The position numbers and the translations under genes were made by a program. From Duganella margarita (GTDB taxonomy: Bacteria > Pseudomonadota > Gammaproteobacteria > Burkholderiales > Burkholderiaceae_D), in contig NZ_WWCS01000004.1 of assembly GCF_009857535.1 (NCBI RefSeq), positions 310,001 through 374,000 of the forward strand: 64,000 nt of DNA, in the 5' to 3' direction. Every line of letters starts with the position of its first letter. Within the stretch, counting starts at the first letter, position 1. Under the pieces are notes generated by a model. It was not told the DNA's origin. It worked only from the letters and a program-made list of their open reading frames with translations, and did not search any database. Of this stretch, positions 9,115 to 18,326 are shown in pieces.

Positions 9115-10131
9115 CTAGTGGTTGCTCAGCGCATTCGACAGCAACTTAGCCGTAATATCCACAATCGGTATCACCCGCTCGTAGGCCATGCGGGTTGGGC
9201 CGATCACCCCCAGCGTGCCGACGATCTTGCCGTTGGCGGTGTACGGCGCGGTGACCACGCTCATATCATCCATCGGCACCAGGCTCGATTCGCCGCCGAT
9301 ATAAATCTGCACGCCGCTGGCCTTGGCCGACACGTCCAGCAACTGCATCAAGCCGGTCTTCTGCTCGAACATATCGAACATCTGCCGCAGCGACGTCATG
9401 TTCGACGACAAATCGCTGACCGACAGCAGGTTGCGCTCGCCCGAGATGACCATGTCGTCCGAATCATCCTTCATCGCCTCGCTGCCGGCCTCCACCGCCA
9501 CCTGCATCAGGCGGCCCATGTCGTCGCGCAGCTGCCGCACTTCATTCTGCAGGCGCGCGTGCACCTCGTCGAATGCCAGCCCGCCGTAATTCTGGTTGAT
9601 GTAATTGGCCGACTGCACCAGCTGCGCCGGGCTGTAGTCGACGTCGGTCAGCAGCAGCCGGTTCTGCACGTCGCCGTTCGGCGCCACGATCACCAGCAAA
9701 ATGCGTTTCTCGCCCAGCCGCAGGAATTCGATCTGCTGAAACACCGACTCGCGGCGCGGACTGAGCACCACGCCGGCAAACTGCGACAGCGACGACAGCA
9801 TCTGCGCCGCATTGGTGATCATTTTCTGCGGCTGCGGCGACTGCAGGCGCAGCGGCGCCCCCATGCTTTGCTCGTCGAGCTGCTGCACGGTCAGCAAGGT
9901 GTCGACAAAGATGCGGTAGCCGCGCGGCGTCGGCACCCGGCCGGCCGAGGTGTGCGGGCTGGCCACATAGCCCAGCTCCTCCAGGTCCGCCATGATGTTG
10001 CGGATGGTGGCCGGCGACAGGTCCAGTCCGGAGATCTTGGACAGCGCGCGCGACCCCACCGGCTGGCCGTCCGCGATATAGCGTTCTACCAGGGCCTTGA
10101 GCAGGGTTTGGGCGCGAGTGTCGAGTTGCAT
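9115..10131 (-). CDS. hrcA: Heat-inducible transcription repressor HrcA
   Basis: 338 residues. Represses heat-shock operons such as groESL by binding CIRCE. N-terminal winged helix: [66 protein letters not shown], followed by the GAF-like and insertion domains to the C-terminus. Length fits the family. ATG at 10131 (MQLDTRAQ). I see no CIRCE element in the 47 bp before the next gene upstream, so autoregulation through CIRCE is not supported here. It converges on fur. Confidence 0.95.
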   Translation of the reverse strand: MQLDTRAQTLLKALVERYIADGQPVGSRALSKISGLDLSPATIRNIMADLEELGYVASPHTSAGRVPTPRGYRIFVDTLLTVQQLDEQSMGAPLRLQSPQPQKMITNAAQMLSSLSQFAGVVLSPRRESVFQQIEFLRLGEKRILLVIVAPNGDVQNRLLLTDVDYSPAQLVQSANYINQNYGGLAFDEVHARLQNEVRQLRDDMGRLMQVAVEAGSEAMKDDSDDMVISGERNLLSVSDLSSNMTSLRQMFDMFEQKTGLMQLLDVSAKASGVQIYIGGESSLVPMDDMSVVTAPYTANGKIVGTLGVIGPTRMAYERVIPIVDITAKLLSNALSNH

Positions 10132-10178
10132 GCTAGGTTTCAGTGCTTTTCAATGATTACAGGTAAGAGTTGTGCCTA

Positions 10179-10895
10179 TTATGCACGGCTAAGCTGCATC
10201 TGCCCATGAATCCAGGCCAGCAGCTCGTCAAACGTGGCGCAAATGGCGTCCGGCGTGACGCCCGCCGCCAGGTGCGCCTGGCTGCCGTGGCGGTTCATCC
10301 ACACCGCCCGCAGGCCGGCCGCTTGCGCGCCCTGCACGTCCAGCCGCAGGTCGTCGCCGACATAGACCGCATCCTGCGGCGCCACCCCCATCGCCGCGCA
10401 GGCGGCATGGAAGATGCCGGGATCGGGCTTGGCGCGGCCGAACTGCGAGGACGACAGCGTGTACTCGAAATGGTGGTCCATGCCGATCACTTCAAGATCG
10501 GCGTTGCCGTTGGTGATCACGCCCAGCCGCAGCATGCCCTGCAACAGCGGCAGCACCGGCAGCACGTCGGCGTACGGCGCCACGATGTTGCGCTGGGCGG
10601 CGAAATGCTGCATCGAGCCTTCGATATGGGCCGGGTCCTCGCCGGTTTCGGCAAACACCTCGGCCAGCGCCTCGCGGCGCAGCTGGTACAGGTCGGCCAC
10701 CAGTTCGGGCCGGCGTTCCAGCAGCGCCATGCGGCGCACCCGCAGCTCGGCCACGCTGAAGGCCTGGGCCACGCGCGGCGCGTGCTCGGCCAGCCAGGCG
10801 TGCCAGCTCACTTCGGCGGCCAGGATGACCGGGCCGATCGGCCACAGGGTATCGTCCAGATCGAACAGCAGGGCAAGCGGGCGGCGTGGCGTCAT
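10179..10895 (-). CDS. HAD-superfamily hydrolase
   Basis: 238 residues. Haloacid dehalogenase-like phosphatase motifs in order: FDLDDTLW (catalytic DxDxT, residue ~12), LGVITNGN (motif II), RAKPDPGIF (motif III Lys) and VYVGDDLRLDVQGAQAAGL (motif IV). The cap between motif I and II is helical (subfamily IA, like phosphoglycolate phosphatases and YjjG nucleotidases). Substrate unknown. Start at 10895 (MTPRRPLALLFDLDD) was chosen because the catalytic motif must be close to the N-terminus; sequence upstream to 10952 is not typical of the fold. Confidence 0.87.
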   Translation of the reverse strand: MTPRRPLALLFDLDDTLWPIGPVILAAEVSWHAWLAEHAPRVAQAFSVAELRVRRMALLERRPELVADLYQLRREALAEVFAETGEDPAHIEGSMQHFAAQRNIVAPYADVLPVLPLLQGMLRLGVITNGNADLEVIGMDHHFEYTLSSSQFGRAKPDPGIFHAACAAMGVAPQDAVYVGDDLRLDVQGAQAAGLRAVWMNRHGSQAHLAAGVTPDAICATFDELLAWIHGQMQLSRA

Positions 10896-11071
10896 GATGG
10901 CGAGGGAAAGTGGCAAACACGCATATTGTACGGCCAGCCGCCGGGGACACACGCTGTTACATCCATTTGCATGGGCTGTATTACCAAATGCACTAAAATA
11001 CGCCGCACAAGTGTAATATGCTGCCTCCCGTGCGTGCTGCCGGTCCCTATTCGTTTTGGAGAGAGAGTTTT

Positions 11072-11680
11072 ATGAAAAGTTCGTTTCTGCGTGCGGGTTT
11101 CGCCCTGCTGTGTGCCGTTATCCTGAGCTCGTGCGGCGGCAATAATGGCAGCCTGGCACTGTCCGGCACCATCAGCTATGTGCCGGCCACCGCCACCATC
11201 ACCGGCCTGTCGCTGATTAACAATGGCAATGGCGAAAAAATCGCCATCGACGCCGGCGCCACCAGCTTCATCTTCACCAAACTGCTGGCCGTCGACGAAA
11301 AATTTGACGTGGAAGTGGCGGCCCCCGCCCCGACCAATGCCAAGTGCGTTGCCGCCTCCAACAGCGGCAACGCCAGCGTCTACACCGTCTATTACGTCAC
11401 CATCACCTGTACCGCCAATCAGCGGGTGCTGGGCGGCACCGTCAAGGGCCTGACCACCACCGGCCTGGTGCTGGCCAACGGTGCCGACACCACCGCCGTG
11501 CTGCCAGCCGGCGGCGCCGACGTCAAGTTCACCTTCCCGACCAAGGTCGGCAACTCCTCCCAGTATGGCGTGACCGTGCTGACCCAGCCGACCGGCCAGA
11601 CCTGCACCGTCGACCCGACGCTGAATCCTGGCACCATGCCGGACGCCGACCAGCTGGGCCTGGGCGTTACCTGCAAATAA
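11072..11680 (+). CDS. Lipoprotein with two repeated beta-rich modules (tandem copy 1)
   Basis: 202 residues. Signal peptide with lipobox LSSC (MKSSFLRAGFALLCAVILSSCGG), so a lipid-anchored envelope protein. The mature part has two ~80-residue modules, each with the pattern LxGTxxGL..GLxLxNxG...F.F....YxVTVxxQPTxxxCTV...VxxxVTC; the second starts RVLGGTVKGLTTTGLVLANG. Each module ends with a Cys pair that could form a disulfide. The ATG follows GGAGAGAGAG. Function unknown. The next gene is a paralogue with the same architecture 31 bp downstream, pointing to a local duplication. Confidence 0.8.
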   Translation: MKSSFLRAGFALLCAVILSSCGGNNGSLALSGTISYVPATATITGLSLINNGNGEKIAIDAGATSFIFTKLLAVDEKFDVEVAAPAPTNAKCVAASNSGNASVYTVYYVTITCTANQRVLGGTVKGLTTTGLVLANGADTTAVLPAGGADVKFTFPTKVGNSSQYGVTVLTQPTGQTCTVDPTLNPGTMPDADQLGLGVTCK

Positions 11681-11711
11681 GCTGCCGCCGTTCTAATCTT
11701 TGGAGAAATAC

Positions 11712-12344
11712 ATGAAATTTTCGTTAGTACGCGCCGTCGCGGCGCTGGCCGTGGTGGCCACCATCGCCGCTTGCGGCGGCAAGCAGCAGTTCGTGGTACA
11801 GGGCTCGGTCAGCAGCCTGAATAACAGCGGCCTGATCCTGGGCAACGGCGGCGAGCAGCTGAGCGTGCCGTCGGGCGCCACCAGCTTCGCCTTCACCAAG
11901 CAGATCAGCTACGGCACCGACTACAACATCACCATCATCAAGCAGCCTGACCACATGACCTGCGCCGTCTCGGGCGCCACCGGCTCGGCCGGATACAACG
12001 TCGCCATCCAGGCGCTGGTGTCCTGCACCCAGAACAGCTACTCGCTGGGCGGCCAGTACAGCGGCATCACCCCGGCCGCCGACGGCACCGCGCGCACCGT
12101 CACGCTGCTGAACGGCTCGACCGGCGGCACCGCCGTACTGAGCAGCGGCGTCGCCGCCACCTCGACCACCGCCAGCACGCTGACCCCGAGCGGCGACTTC
12201 AGCTTCGGCACCTTTGTGGCCGACGGCCAGGCCTACGGTGTGACGGTCGTGCCGCCAACCAACGGCCTGACCTGCACGCTGACCAACGGCACCGGCGTCA
12301 TGCACGACGCCGCCGTGACCAACCTGGTGCTGACCTGCCAGTAA
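11712..12344 (+). CDS. Lipoprotein with two repeated beta-rich modules (tandem copy 2)
   Basis: 210 residues. Lipobox IAAC (VVATIAACGGKQQ) after a short signal; GGAGAA precedes the ATG. Two modules as in the upstream paralogue: FVVQGSVSSLNNSGLILGNGGEQLSV ... YNITIIKQPDHMTCAVSG, then SLGGQYSGITPAADGTARTVTLLNG ... YGVTVVPPTNGLTCTLTNGTG ... LVLTCQ. The second module has an insertion of Ser/Thr-rich residues (SSGVAATSTTASTL). Cys residues end both modules. Function unknown; family of repeat lipoproteins seen in Burkholderiales. A 9-bp perfect hairpin (12353-12376) follows but lacks a T tract. Confidence 0.8.
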   Translation: MKFSLVRAVAALAVVATIAACGGKQQFVVQGSVSSLNNSGLILGNGGEQLSVPSGATSFAFTKQISYGTDYNITIIKQPDHMTCAVSGATGSAGYNVAIQALVSCTQNSYSLGGQYSGITPAADGTARTVTLLNGSTGGTAVLSSGVAATSTTASTLTPSGDFSFGTFVADGQAYGVTVVPPTNGLTCTLTNGTGVMHDAAVTNLVLTCQ

Positions 12345-12495
12345 GAAGGAAACTGCGCCGCCGGACAGCGGCGCAGGATGTGGATGAGATATTCGATATA
12401 GAAATAATTGATATTCGGAAAATAAAGTGGCGTGATATGGCGCGACGCACCATACTGCACTTGTCTCCTCCACTTCTTGCAAAGGAAATGGATTT

Positions 12496-12527
12496 AAGCC
12501 CGCTAGCTTTAGCGGGCTTTTTTTTTT
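12496..12527. terminator. Rho-independent terminator between lipoprotein genes and ksgA
   Basis: Stem AAGCCCGCTA / TAGCGGGCTT with loop GCTT, followed by ten T on the plus strand. It ends the plus-strand lipoprotein transcript; the leading AA lets it work in the other direction for the ksgA operon too, whose stop codon (12526-12528) touches the T tract. Confidence 0.88.
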
Positions 12528-13296
12528 ACTTCAGCAGATTCGCCAGTGCGACGTACTGGGCCAGGCCCACCGCTTCCGGGCGGTCGGTCGGCTTGATGCC
12601 GGCTTCGATGATCTGCTCTTCGGTAAACATTCCCGCCAGGCAGTTGCGGATCACCTTGCGGCGCTGCGAGAAGGCTTTCTGCACCACCGCTTCCAGCGTC
12701 GGGCCGTCGCAGGCCAGCGGATTGGCGACCGGAATCATGCGCACAATGGCCGAATCCACGCGCGGCGGCGGATCGAACGCCTCCGGCGGCACCACGAACA
12801 GCAGCGACATGTCATAACGCCATTGCAGCATCACCGACAGCCGGCCGTAGACCTTGCTGCCCGGCGGCGCCACCATCCGCTCCACCACCTCTTTTTGCAG
12901 CATGAAATGCTGGTCCTGCACCAGCGGCGCAAAGGTCGCCAGGTGGAACAGCAGCGGGCTGGAAATGTTGTACGGCAGGTTGCCGACGATGCGCAGTTTC
13001 TGTCCCGCCGGCACCGGAATGGCGCTGAAGTCGAACTTCAGCGCGTCGCCCGAATGCACCGTCAGCTTGTTGCGCGGATAGGCTTTTTCCAGCCGCGTCA
13101 CCAGGTCGCGGTCCAGTTCGACCACATGCATGTGCTTGAGCGTGCGCAGCAGCTGGTCGGTCATGGCGGCCAGGCCGGGGCCGATTTCCACCATGGTGTC
13201 GTCGACCTGCGGATCGATGCTGTCGGTAATGCTGCCCAGGACGTGCTGGTCATGCAGGAAATTCTGGCCGAAGCGTTTGCGGGCTACGTGTTTCAT
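12526..13296 (-). CDS. rsmA: 16S rRNA (adenine(1518)-N6/adenine(1519)-N6)-dimethyltransferase
   Basis: 256 residues (also called KsgA). Dimethylates two adenines in the 3' hairpin of 16S rRNA during small-subunit assembly. Motifs: [12 protein letters not shown] at the start, [15 protein letters not shown] (SAM-binding motif I), VVELDRDLV (motif II) and [16 protein letters not shown] (motif IV with NLPY). The ATG overlaps the pdxA stop (ATGA), and it is the distal gene of lptD-surA-pdxA-rsmA, the order also seen in enterobacteria. Confidence 0.97.
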   Translation of the reverse strand: MKHVARKRFGQNFLHDQHVLGSITDSIDPQVDDTMVEIGPGLAAMTDQLLRTLKHMHVVELDRDLVTRLEKAYPRNKLTVHSGDALKFDFSAIPVPAGQKLRIVGNLPYNISSPLLFHLATFAPLVQDQHFMLQKEVVERMVAPPGSKVYGRLSVMLQWRYDMSLLFVVPPEAFDPPPRVDSAIVRMIPVANPLACDGPTLEAVVQKAFSQRRKVIRNCLAGMFTEEQIIEAGIKPTDRPEAVGLAQYVALANLLK

Positions 13297-14372
13297 ATTT
13301 TATTGTCCAAAGAATGAGTTGCCATGGCGAGCGCGGTGTCGATCGCTTGTTGCATGCTGCCGCAGTCGGCTTGGCCGAAGCCCTGCGCGGCCAGGTCCAG
13401 CGCCGTGCCGTGGTCGACCGAGGTGCGGATCAGCGGCAGCCCCAGCGTGATGTTGACGCCGTGGCCGAAGGTGGCGTACTTCAGCACCGGCAAGCCCTGG
13501 TCGTGGTACATGGCCAGCACGCAGTCGGCGTCTTTCAGGTATTTCGGCTGGAACAGCGTGTCGGCCGGATACGGACCGCGCGCATCAATGCCGCGCGCCT
13601 GCGCAGCCGCGATGGCCGGGGTGATGACCTCGATTTCCTCGCGTCCCAGGTAGCCGCCCTCGCCCGCATGCGGGTTCAGGCCGCAGACCAGGATGCGCGG
13701 CGCGGCGATGCCGAACTTGGCGCGCAGGTCGGCGTCGATGATGTCCAGGATGCGCGCCAGGCCGTCCTGGCTGAGCGCCGCCGCCACGTCCTTCAGCGGC
13801 AGGTGGGTGGTGGCCAGCGCCACCCGCAGTGGCGCGCCGTGCTGCTCGCCTTCAATCGCCTGCGGCCCCGCCAGCATCATCACCACCTGCGGCGTGGCGG
13901 TCTGGTCGGCGAAGTATTCGGTATGGCCGGAGAATTTGACGCCGGCGTCGTTGATGGTGCTCTTTTGCAGCGGCGCGGTGACCACCGCCTCGAACCAGCC
14001 GGCCTGCACGCCTTCGATGGCGGCGTCCAGCGTGGCCAGCACGGCGCGGCCGTTGTTCTTGTCCAGCTTGCCGGGCACGACATGCGCGTCGAGCGGCACG
14101 TCGATCACGGTGAGGCGGTCGGCGCCGAAGTGCGGCAGGCCGCCGTTGCGCACCGCCATCAGCGACAGCGACGACACGCGGATGGCCGGATCGAGATCGG
14201 CGGCCGTCATGGCCAGGAAGGCGGCGTCGCCCAGCAACACGCAGTTGACGTCGTGCCGCCGGGCCCATGCCGCGCGCAGCGAGATTTCCGGCCCGATGCC
14301 GGCCGGCTCGCCGACCGTCACGGCAATGGCGGGGCGCACTCCCGGGCGCCGTCTGGATGAAGTGGCGCTCAT
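13293..14372 (-). CDS. pdxA: 4-hydroxythreonine-4-phosphate dehydrogenase
   Basis: 359 residues. NAD-dependent, metal-dependent enzyme of pyridoxal 5'-phosphate biosynthesis. Motifs: [19 protein letters not shown] near the start, [13 protein letters not shown] with a metal His, [15 protein letters not shown] with a metal His, and [33 protein letters not shown]. Between surA (30 bp upstream) and rsmA (4-bp overlap). The first ~12 residues ([13 protein letters not shown]) are a short non-conserved tail, so a slightly later start is possible but there is no internal Met to use. Confidence 0.96.
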   Translation of the reverse strand: MSATSSRRRPGVRPAIAVTVGEPAGIGPEISLRAAWARRHDVNCVLLGDAAFLAMTAADLDPAIRVSSLSLMAVRNGGLPHFGADRLTVIDVPLDAHVVPGKLDKNNGRAVLATLDAAIEGVQAGWFEAVVTAPLQKSTINDAGVKFSGHTEYFADQTATPQVVMMLAGPQAIEGEQHGAPLRVALATTHLPLKDVAAALSQDGLARILDIIDADLRAKFGIAAPRILVCGLNPHAGEGGYLGREEIEVITPAIAAAQARGIDARGPYPADTLFQPKYLKDADCVLAMYHDQGLPVLKYATFGHGVNITLGLPLIRTSVDHGTALDLAAQGFGQADCGSMQQAIDTALAMATHSLDNKI

Positions 14373-14402
14373 GCGTGCTCCCCTTTCTGCTTACTGTTTC
14401 AC

Positions 14403-15887
14403 TTACTTGTTGGCGTTGGCGTTGGCGGCTTTGTCGTCGTCGTTGCGGTACTCGACATAGGCACGGTCGCGCACTTCGCGCTGCCAGCTGTCGGTGGCGT
14501 CTTCCAGCTTGCGCTCGCGCAGCGCCTGGCGCGCATTATTGCGCTCGCGCTCCTTGGACTGGTCGTCGGTCTTGCGCTCCAGCACCTCGATCAGGTGGAT
14601 ACCGAAGCTGGTTTCCACCGGCTGGCTCACTTCGCCGATCTTCAGCGCGTTCATCGCGGTTTCAAATTCCGGCATGACGTCGCCCGGCTGCAGCCAGCCC
14701 AGGTCGCCGCCCTTGGCGGCCGACCCGTCCTGCGACACCAGACGCGCCAGGTCTTCAAACTTGGCGGCGCCATTGTCCAGGCGCTCCTTCAGTTCCAGCG
14801 CCTTGCGCTTGGCGTCGGCCGCGCTCATGGTCGGGGTCACCTTGATCAGGATGTGGCGGGCATGGGTCTGCTGCACCGTGGCCACCGCTTGCGCGTCGGC
14901 CAGGCTGCGGCGGTCGACCGCCTTCAGGATGTGGAACGCGCCCACGCTCTTGATGATCGGCGTCACCTGGCCCGGTTGCAGCTTGACCAGCGCTTCGGCA
15001 AACACCGGCGGCAGGCGCTCCGGCTGGCGCCAGCCGACCACGCCGCCCTGCAGCGCATCGCTGGCGTCCGAGTAGGTGGCGGCCATCTTGGCGAAATCGG
15101 CGCCGGTGCGCAGCTGGCGCATCACTTCTTCGGCGCGCGCGCGGCGCTGGGCGATCACTTCGGCCGAGGCGTTGTCCGGGATGCGCACCATGATCTGCGA
15201 GATGTTGATCTCGAACTGCTCGGCGGCGGCGGCTTTCTCGGCGGCGATGAAGCTGTCCACCTCGGCGTCGGAGATCTGGATCTTGGCGTCGACTTCGTGC
15301 TCACGCAGGCGCTGCATGATGATTTCTTCGCGAATCTCTTCGCGGAAAGAAGCGAACGGCGTGCCGTCCTTTTCCATCTGGTCGCGCAGCTGCTGTACCG
15401 ACAATTTCTGCGCTTCGGCGATGCGCTGGATCGCGCGGTCGAGTTGCAGGTCGTCGACGCGCACGCCCATTTCCTTGGCCAGTTGCAGCTGCGAGCGCTC
15501 GACGATCATGCGCTCGAGCATCTGGCGGCGCAGGTCGGCCGGGGCCGGCATCTGCGCGTTCTGCGCCTTCATGCGGTTGATCACGGTCTTGATGCGGTTG
15601 TCCAGCTCGCGCTGGGTAATGACGTCGTCATTGACCACCACCACGATCGAATCGATGGCCACATTGCCCGATTCCCCCGGCGGCAGGAAGCCGGCGCCGT
15701 CCTTCTTGTCGGCGGCAGGCTTGGCCGGCGCGGCGGCGTTGGCGGCCGAGGCCGCCGTTGCGGCCGCAGCAGGCGCAGGCGCCGGCTCGGTTTTCTTCTT
15801 CGACGAGAACAGGCTGCAACCACTCAGGGCGGCCGTGCACAACAGGACTGCGAGGACTTTCATCTGGTACTTACTGGCATTACGCAT
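14403..15887 (-). CDS. surA: Periplasmic chaperone / peptidyl-prolyl isomerase SurA, with lipoprotein-type signal
   Basis: 494 residues. Guides outer-membrane proteins, including LptD, across the periplasm. The N-terminus is MRNASKYQMKVLAVLLCTAALSGCSLFSSKKK: a lipobox LSGC with Ser at +2, unlike the plain Sec signal of E. coli SurA. A Pro/Ala-rich linker (about 33-65) precedes the SurA N domain (VNDDVITQRELDNRIKTV...). Two parvulin domains follow, near residues 240-345 (ISQIMVRIPDN...VGWRQPERLP) and 350-450 (ARHILIKVTP...LGWLQPGDVMPEFE). ATG at 15887 chosen for the signal peptide; longer reading frames add no signal. Confidence 0.93.
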   Translation of the reverse strand: MRNASKYQMKVLAVLLCTAALSGCSLFSSKKKTEPAPAPAAAATAASAANAAAPAKPAADKKDGAGFLPPGESGNVAIDSIVVVVNDDVITQRELDNRIKTVINRMKAQNAQMPAPADLRRQMLERMIVERSQLQLAKEMGVRVDDLQLDRAIQRIAEAQKLSVQQLRDQMEKDGTPFASFREEIREEIIMQRLREHEVDAKIQISDAEVDSFIAAEKAAAAEQFEINISQIMVRIPDNASAEVIAQRRARAEEVMRQLRTGADFAKMAATYSDASDALQGGVVGWRQPERLPPVFAEALVKLQPGQVTPIIKSVGAFHILKAVDRRSLADAQAVATVQQTHARHILIKVTPTMSAADAKRKALELKERLDNGAAKFEDLARLVSQDGSAAKGGDLGWLQPGDVMPEFETAMNALKIGEVSQPVETSFGIHLIEVLERKTDDQSKERERNNARQALRERKLEDATDSWQREVRDRAYVEYRNDDDKAANANANK

Positions 15888-15971
15888 GGTAGAACGCTCA
15901 AGAGTCAGGTGTAAAAAAGGCAAGGGGCGCCGACGCGTTTTTTGCGCGGCGGACGCCAAGTGTACATCGAG

Positions 15972-18227
15972 TTAGCGGCCATAGCCCTCATTCAGGCGTT
16001 GATAGCCCGGAATGCTGGCCTTCATGGCCTCCAGCGGGCTGCCGAGGCCCAGGTGCGACAGGCCGTTGAGCTCCAGCTGGAAGAAGATCTGGGTCGAGGC
16101 CTTGGTCGAGGTGGTCACGAAGCGCTGCGCGCCGGTGCGGAACACCCAGCAGTCGGCGTTGTACTCGAGGCCGGCCAGGCTTTCCAGGATTTTCTTGCCC
16201 TGCAGCGAGTAGCTGATGCGGCCCACGCCGTACCAGCGCTGGAAGATCGGCCACTGGCTCGACAACTCGATATTCTTGAAGTTGTCGCGCAGGTAGCGGT
16301 AGCCCAGGTTGAGCACCTTCTTCGGTCCCGGTATCCATTGCGCGGTATAGCTTTCCGACACCACGCGGCGTTCGCCCTGGTTGTACTGCACCGCGCTGTC
16401 GAACATCCAGGTGTCCGAGATGCGGCCGGTGGCGGCCAGCAGGATGTCCGAGCGGCTGTCGCCCACCGGCGTCGACTGATCGAGCTGCACCCGCTGGTCG
16501 CGGAAATAGAAGCGCTGGCCGAACGCCAGGCGCAGCGCCTCGGCGCCGTTGGCGTCGAGGAAGCGCGAGGTCAGCGCGGCGGTCAGCTGGTTGGCGTCGC
16601 CGATCCGGTCCGAGCCGACGAAGCGGTTTTCGCTGAAGATCTGGCTGAAGTTGAAGGTGGCCGCATCGGTGTCGAAGGTCGGGAACTTGCTCTGGTCGCG
16701 GTACGGCGTGTTGACGTAGAACAGGCGCGGCTCGAGCGTCTGCGTCATGCTCTTGCCGCCCCACTTGATGTCGCGCTCGAACACCAGGCCGGAGTCCAGC
16801 GAGAAGGTCGGCACCGCGCGCGACAGGTTCTGCGCGTCCGTGCCGGCGTAGGCATCGAGCTGGTAGGTGGCGGCGTTGAGCATCACCTTCGGCGTGATGA
16901 AATAGCTCGGTCCGATGATCGGGTAGCTCAGCTGCGGGATCGCCACCAGCCGGGTGCCGTTGATCAGCGTCGGATGGTAAAAGCGGGTCAGCTCGGCGTT
17001 GAAGGCCCAGTCGAAACCGCCCAGCACGTCATACTGGGCGGCGCTGAAGTTGATCGCCGGCAGCCGGTCATACGGACGCGACACGAACAGCGACGAGTCG
17101 ACCACCGATTCCGGGTCCTGCAGCACCTGGTACTTCTGCACGCGCGCGGTCAGGGTCCAGAAATCGCCGTGGTAGTCGGTGCGCAGCTCGCGCAGCAGCT
17201 GCCGGTCGGTCGAGCTGGTGACGTTCTTGGAGAAGTCGTTCGGGTAGTTGTCGTCCGACGCCGCGTTGAAATTCCAGCTGAAATCCCACTGCTTGGTCAG
17301 GTCCTGGGTGTGGCTGGAGCGCACCATCCAGCGGTCGGCCTTGTCGTTCGGGTTGGCCTGCGCATACTCGCGGTCATGCGGCATGAACTCGAGGTAGGTC
17401 TCGCCGCGGTAGAAGCCGCCGTCGGTCTCGCCCAGGTAGCGGCCCAGCGCGCCAAACTGGATGCCGCGGTTGGCGATCACCTTCGGGTACAGCGTCAGGT
17501 CGCGGTTGGGCGCGATGTTGACGTAGTACGGCACCACCAGCTCGGCGCCGTTCTTGGAGCCAAAGCCGGGCGTCGGCGACAGCCAGCCGGAGCGGCGCGC
17601 GCCCGACAGCGAGAACGACATCGCCGGCGTGCCCAGGATCGGCACGTCCTTGAAATAAATCAGCGTCTTGCCGGCGGTGCCGATGTCCCGGCCGGAATCG
17701 AGGTTCAGCGTGTCCGACTTCAGATACCAGTCCGGATCGAACCCCTGGCAGGTGCTGTAGGTGCCGTTGACCACCACCGCCTCGTCCTCGTTGATGAAGT
17801 CGAGGCGCTCGGCCTTGCCCTGCGCATGGTTGGCTTCCAGCTTGTAGGTCGGGTTGAGCATATAGCCCTTGCCGGTGTCCATGTTCAGCTTGAGCTCGTC
17901 GCCGGTGAAATAGTCGCCGAAGCGCCAGATCTTGACGTTGCTCTTGGCCTCGACCTCGTTCTCGACTTGCCGGTAACAGGCGGTGTCGGCGTTGACCTTG
18001 GTCTTGTCCCGGACGATCTCGGCATTCCGTTCCAGGTTGACTTCCCGCTCTGGACGGCCGCTGAGATCCTCGGCTTTGACGATGGTGACGGCGTCCTTGT
18101 CTTCCACGCGCGGCGCGCGCTGCTTGGGCGGCGCGCTCTGGGCATAGGCGACCGAAGGCAGCGCCGATACAGTGAAGATAGCGGACAAGGCATACGCCAA
18201 GCGCTGCAATTTGGGCATGCGTGTCAT
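15972..18227 (-). CDS. lptD: LPS-assembly protein LptD
   Basis: 751 residues. Outer-membrane barrel that inserts lipopolysaccharide into the outer leaflet with LptE. A signal peptide (MPKLQRLAYALSAIFTVSALPSVAYAQ) leads to the OstA/LptA-like N domain (DAVTIVKAEDLSGRPEREVNLERNAEIV...) and the ~500-residue beta-barrel. Cys residues in DTACYRQV, YSTCQGF and NADCWVF fit the disulfides that LptD needs. Start at 18227 (MTRMPKLQ) or four codons later both keep the signal; no clear ribosome site distinguishes them. First gene of the lptD-surA-pdxA-rsmA operon, divergent from amgK. Confidence 0.95.
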   Translation of the reverse strand: MTRMPKLQRLAYALSAIFTVSALPSVAYAQSAPPKQRAPRVEDKDAVTIVKAEDLSGRPEREVNLERNAEIVRDKTKVNADTACYRQVENEVEAKSNVKIWRFGDYFTGDELKLNMDTGKGYMLNPTYKLEANHAQGKAERLDFINEDEAVVVNGTYSTCQGFDPDWYLKSDTLNLDSGRDIGTAGKTLIYFKDVPILGTPAMSFSLSGARRSGWLSPTPGFGSKNGAELVVPYYVNIAPNRDLTLYPKVIANRGIQFGALGRYLGETDGGFYRGETYLEFMPHDREYAQANPNDKADRWMVRSSHTQDLTKQWDFSWNFNAASDDNYPNDFSKNVTSSTDRQLLRELRTDYHGDFWTLTARVQKYQVLQDPESVVDSSLFVSRPYDRLPAINFSAAQYDVLGGFDWAFNAELTRFYHPTLINGTRLVAIPQLSYPIIGPSYFITPKVMLNAATYQLDAYAGTDAQNLSRAVPTFSLDSGLVFERDIKWGGKSMTQTLEPRLFYVNTPYRDQSKFPTFDTDAATFNFSQIFSENRFVGSDRIGDANQLTAALTSRFLDANGAEALRLAFGQRFYFRDQRVQLDQSTPVGDSRSDILLAATGRISDTWMFDSAVQYNQGERRVVSESYTAQWIPGPKKVLNLGYRYLRDNFKNIELSSQWPIFQRWYGVGRISYSLQGKKILESLAGLEYNADCWVFRTGAQRFVTTSTKASTQIFFQLELNGLSHLGLGSPLEAMKASIPGYQRLNEGYGR

Positions 18228-18326
18228 GAAAAGAAGGGACCAAGCACCATGAAAGGCGATTTTTTGATTTGAATCCCTTATTATATGGGAATCTTCACCT
18301 GACGCCGGTTTCCTCGGCATGCTTCA

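Noticed and set aside
12353..12376. Hairpin CTGCGCCGC/GCGGCGCAG as a terminator of the lipoprotein pair
   Set aside because: It lacks a T tract; the better terminator is at 12496-12527.
15942..18272. 776-residue open frame on the plus strand opposite lptD
   Set aside because: It mirrors the whole lptD gene; composition is His/Arg/Val/Gln-rich as typical for antisense shadows in high-GC DNA, with no domain or ribosome site. LptD on the minus strand is certain.
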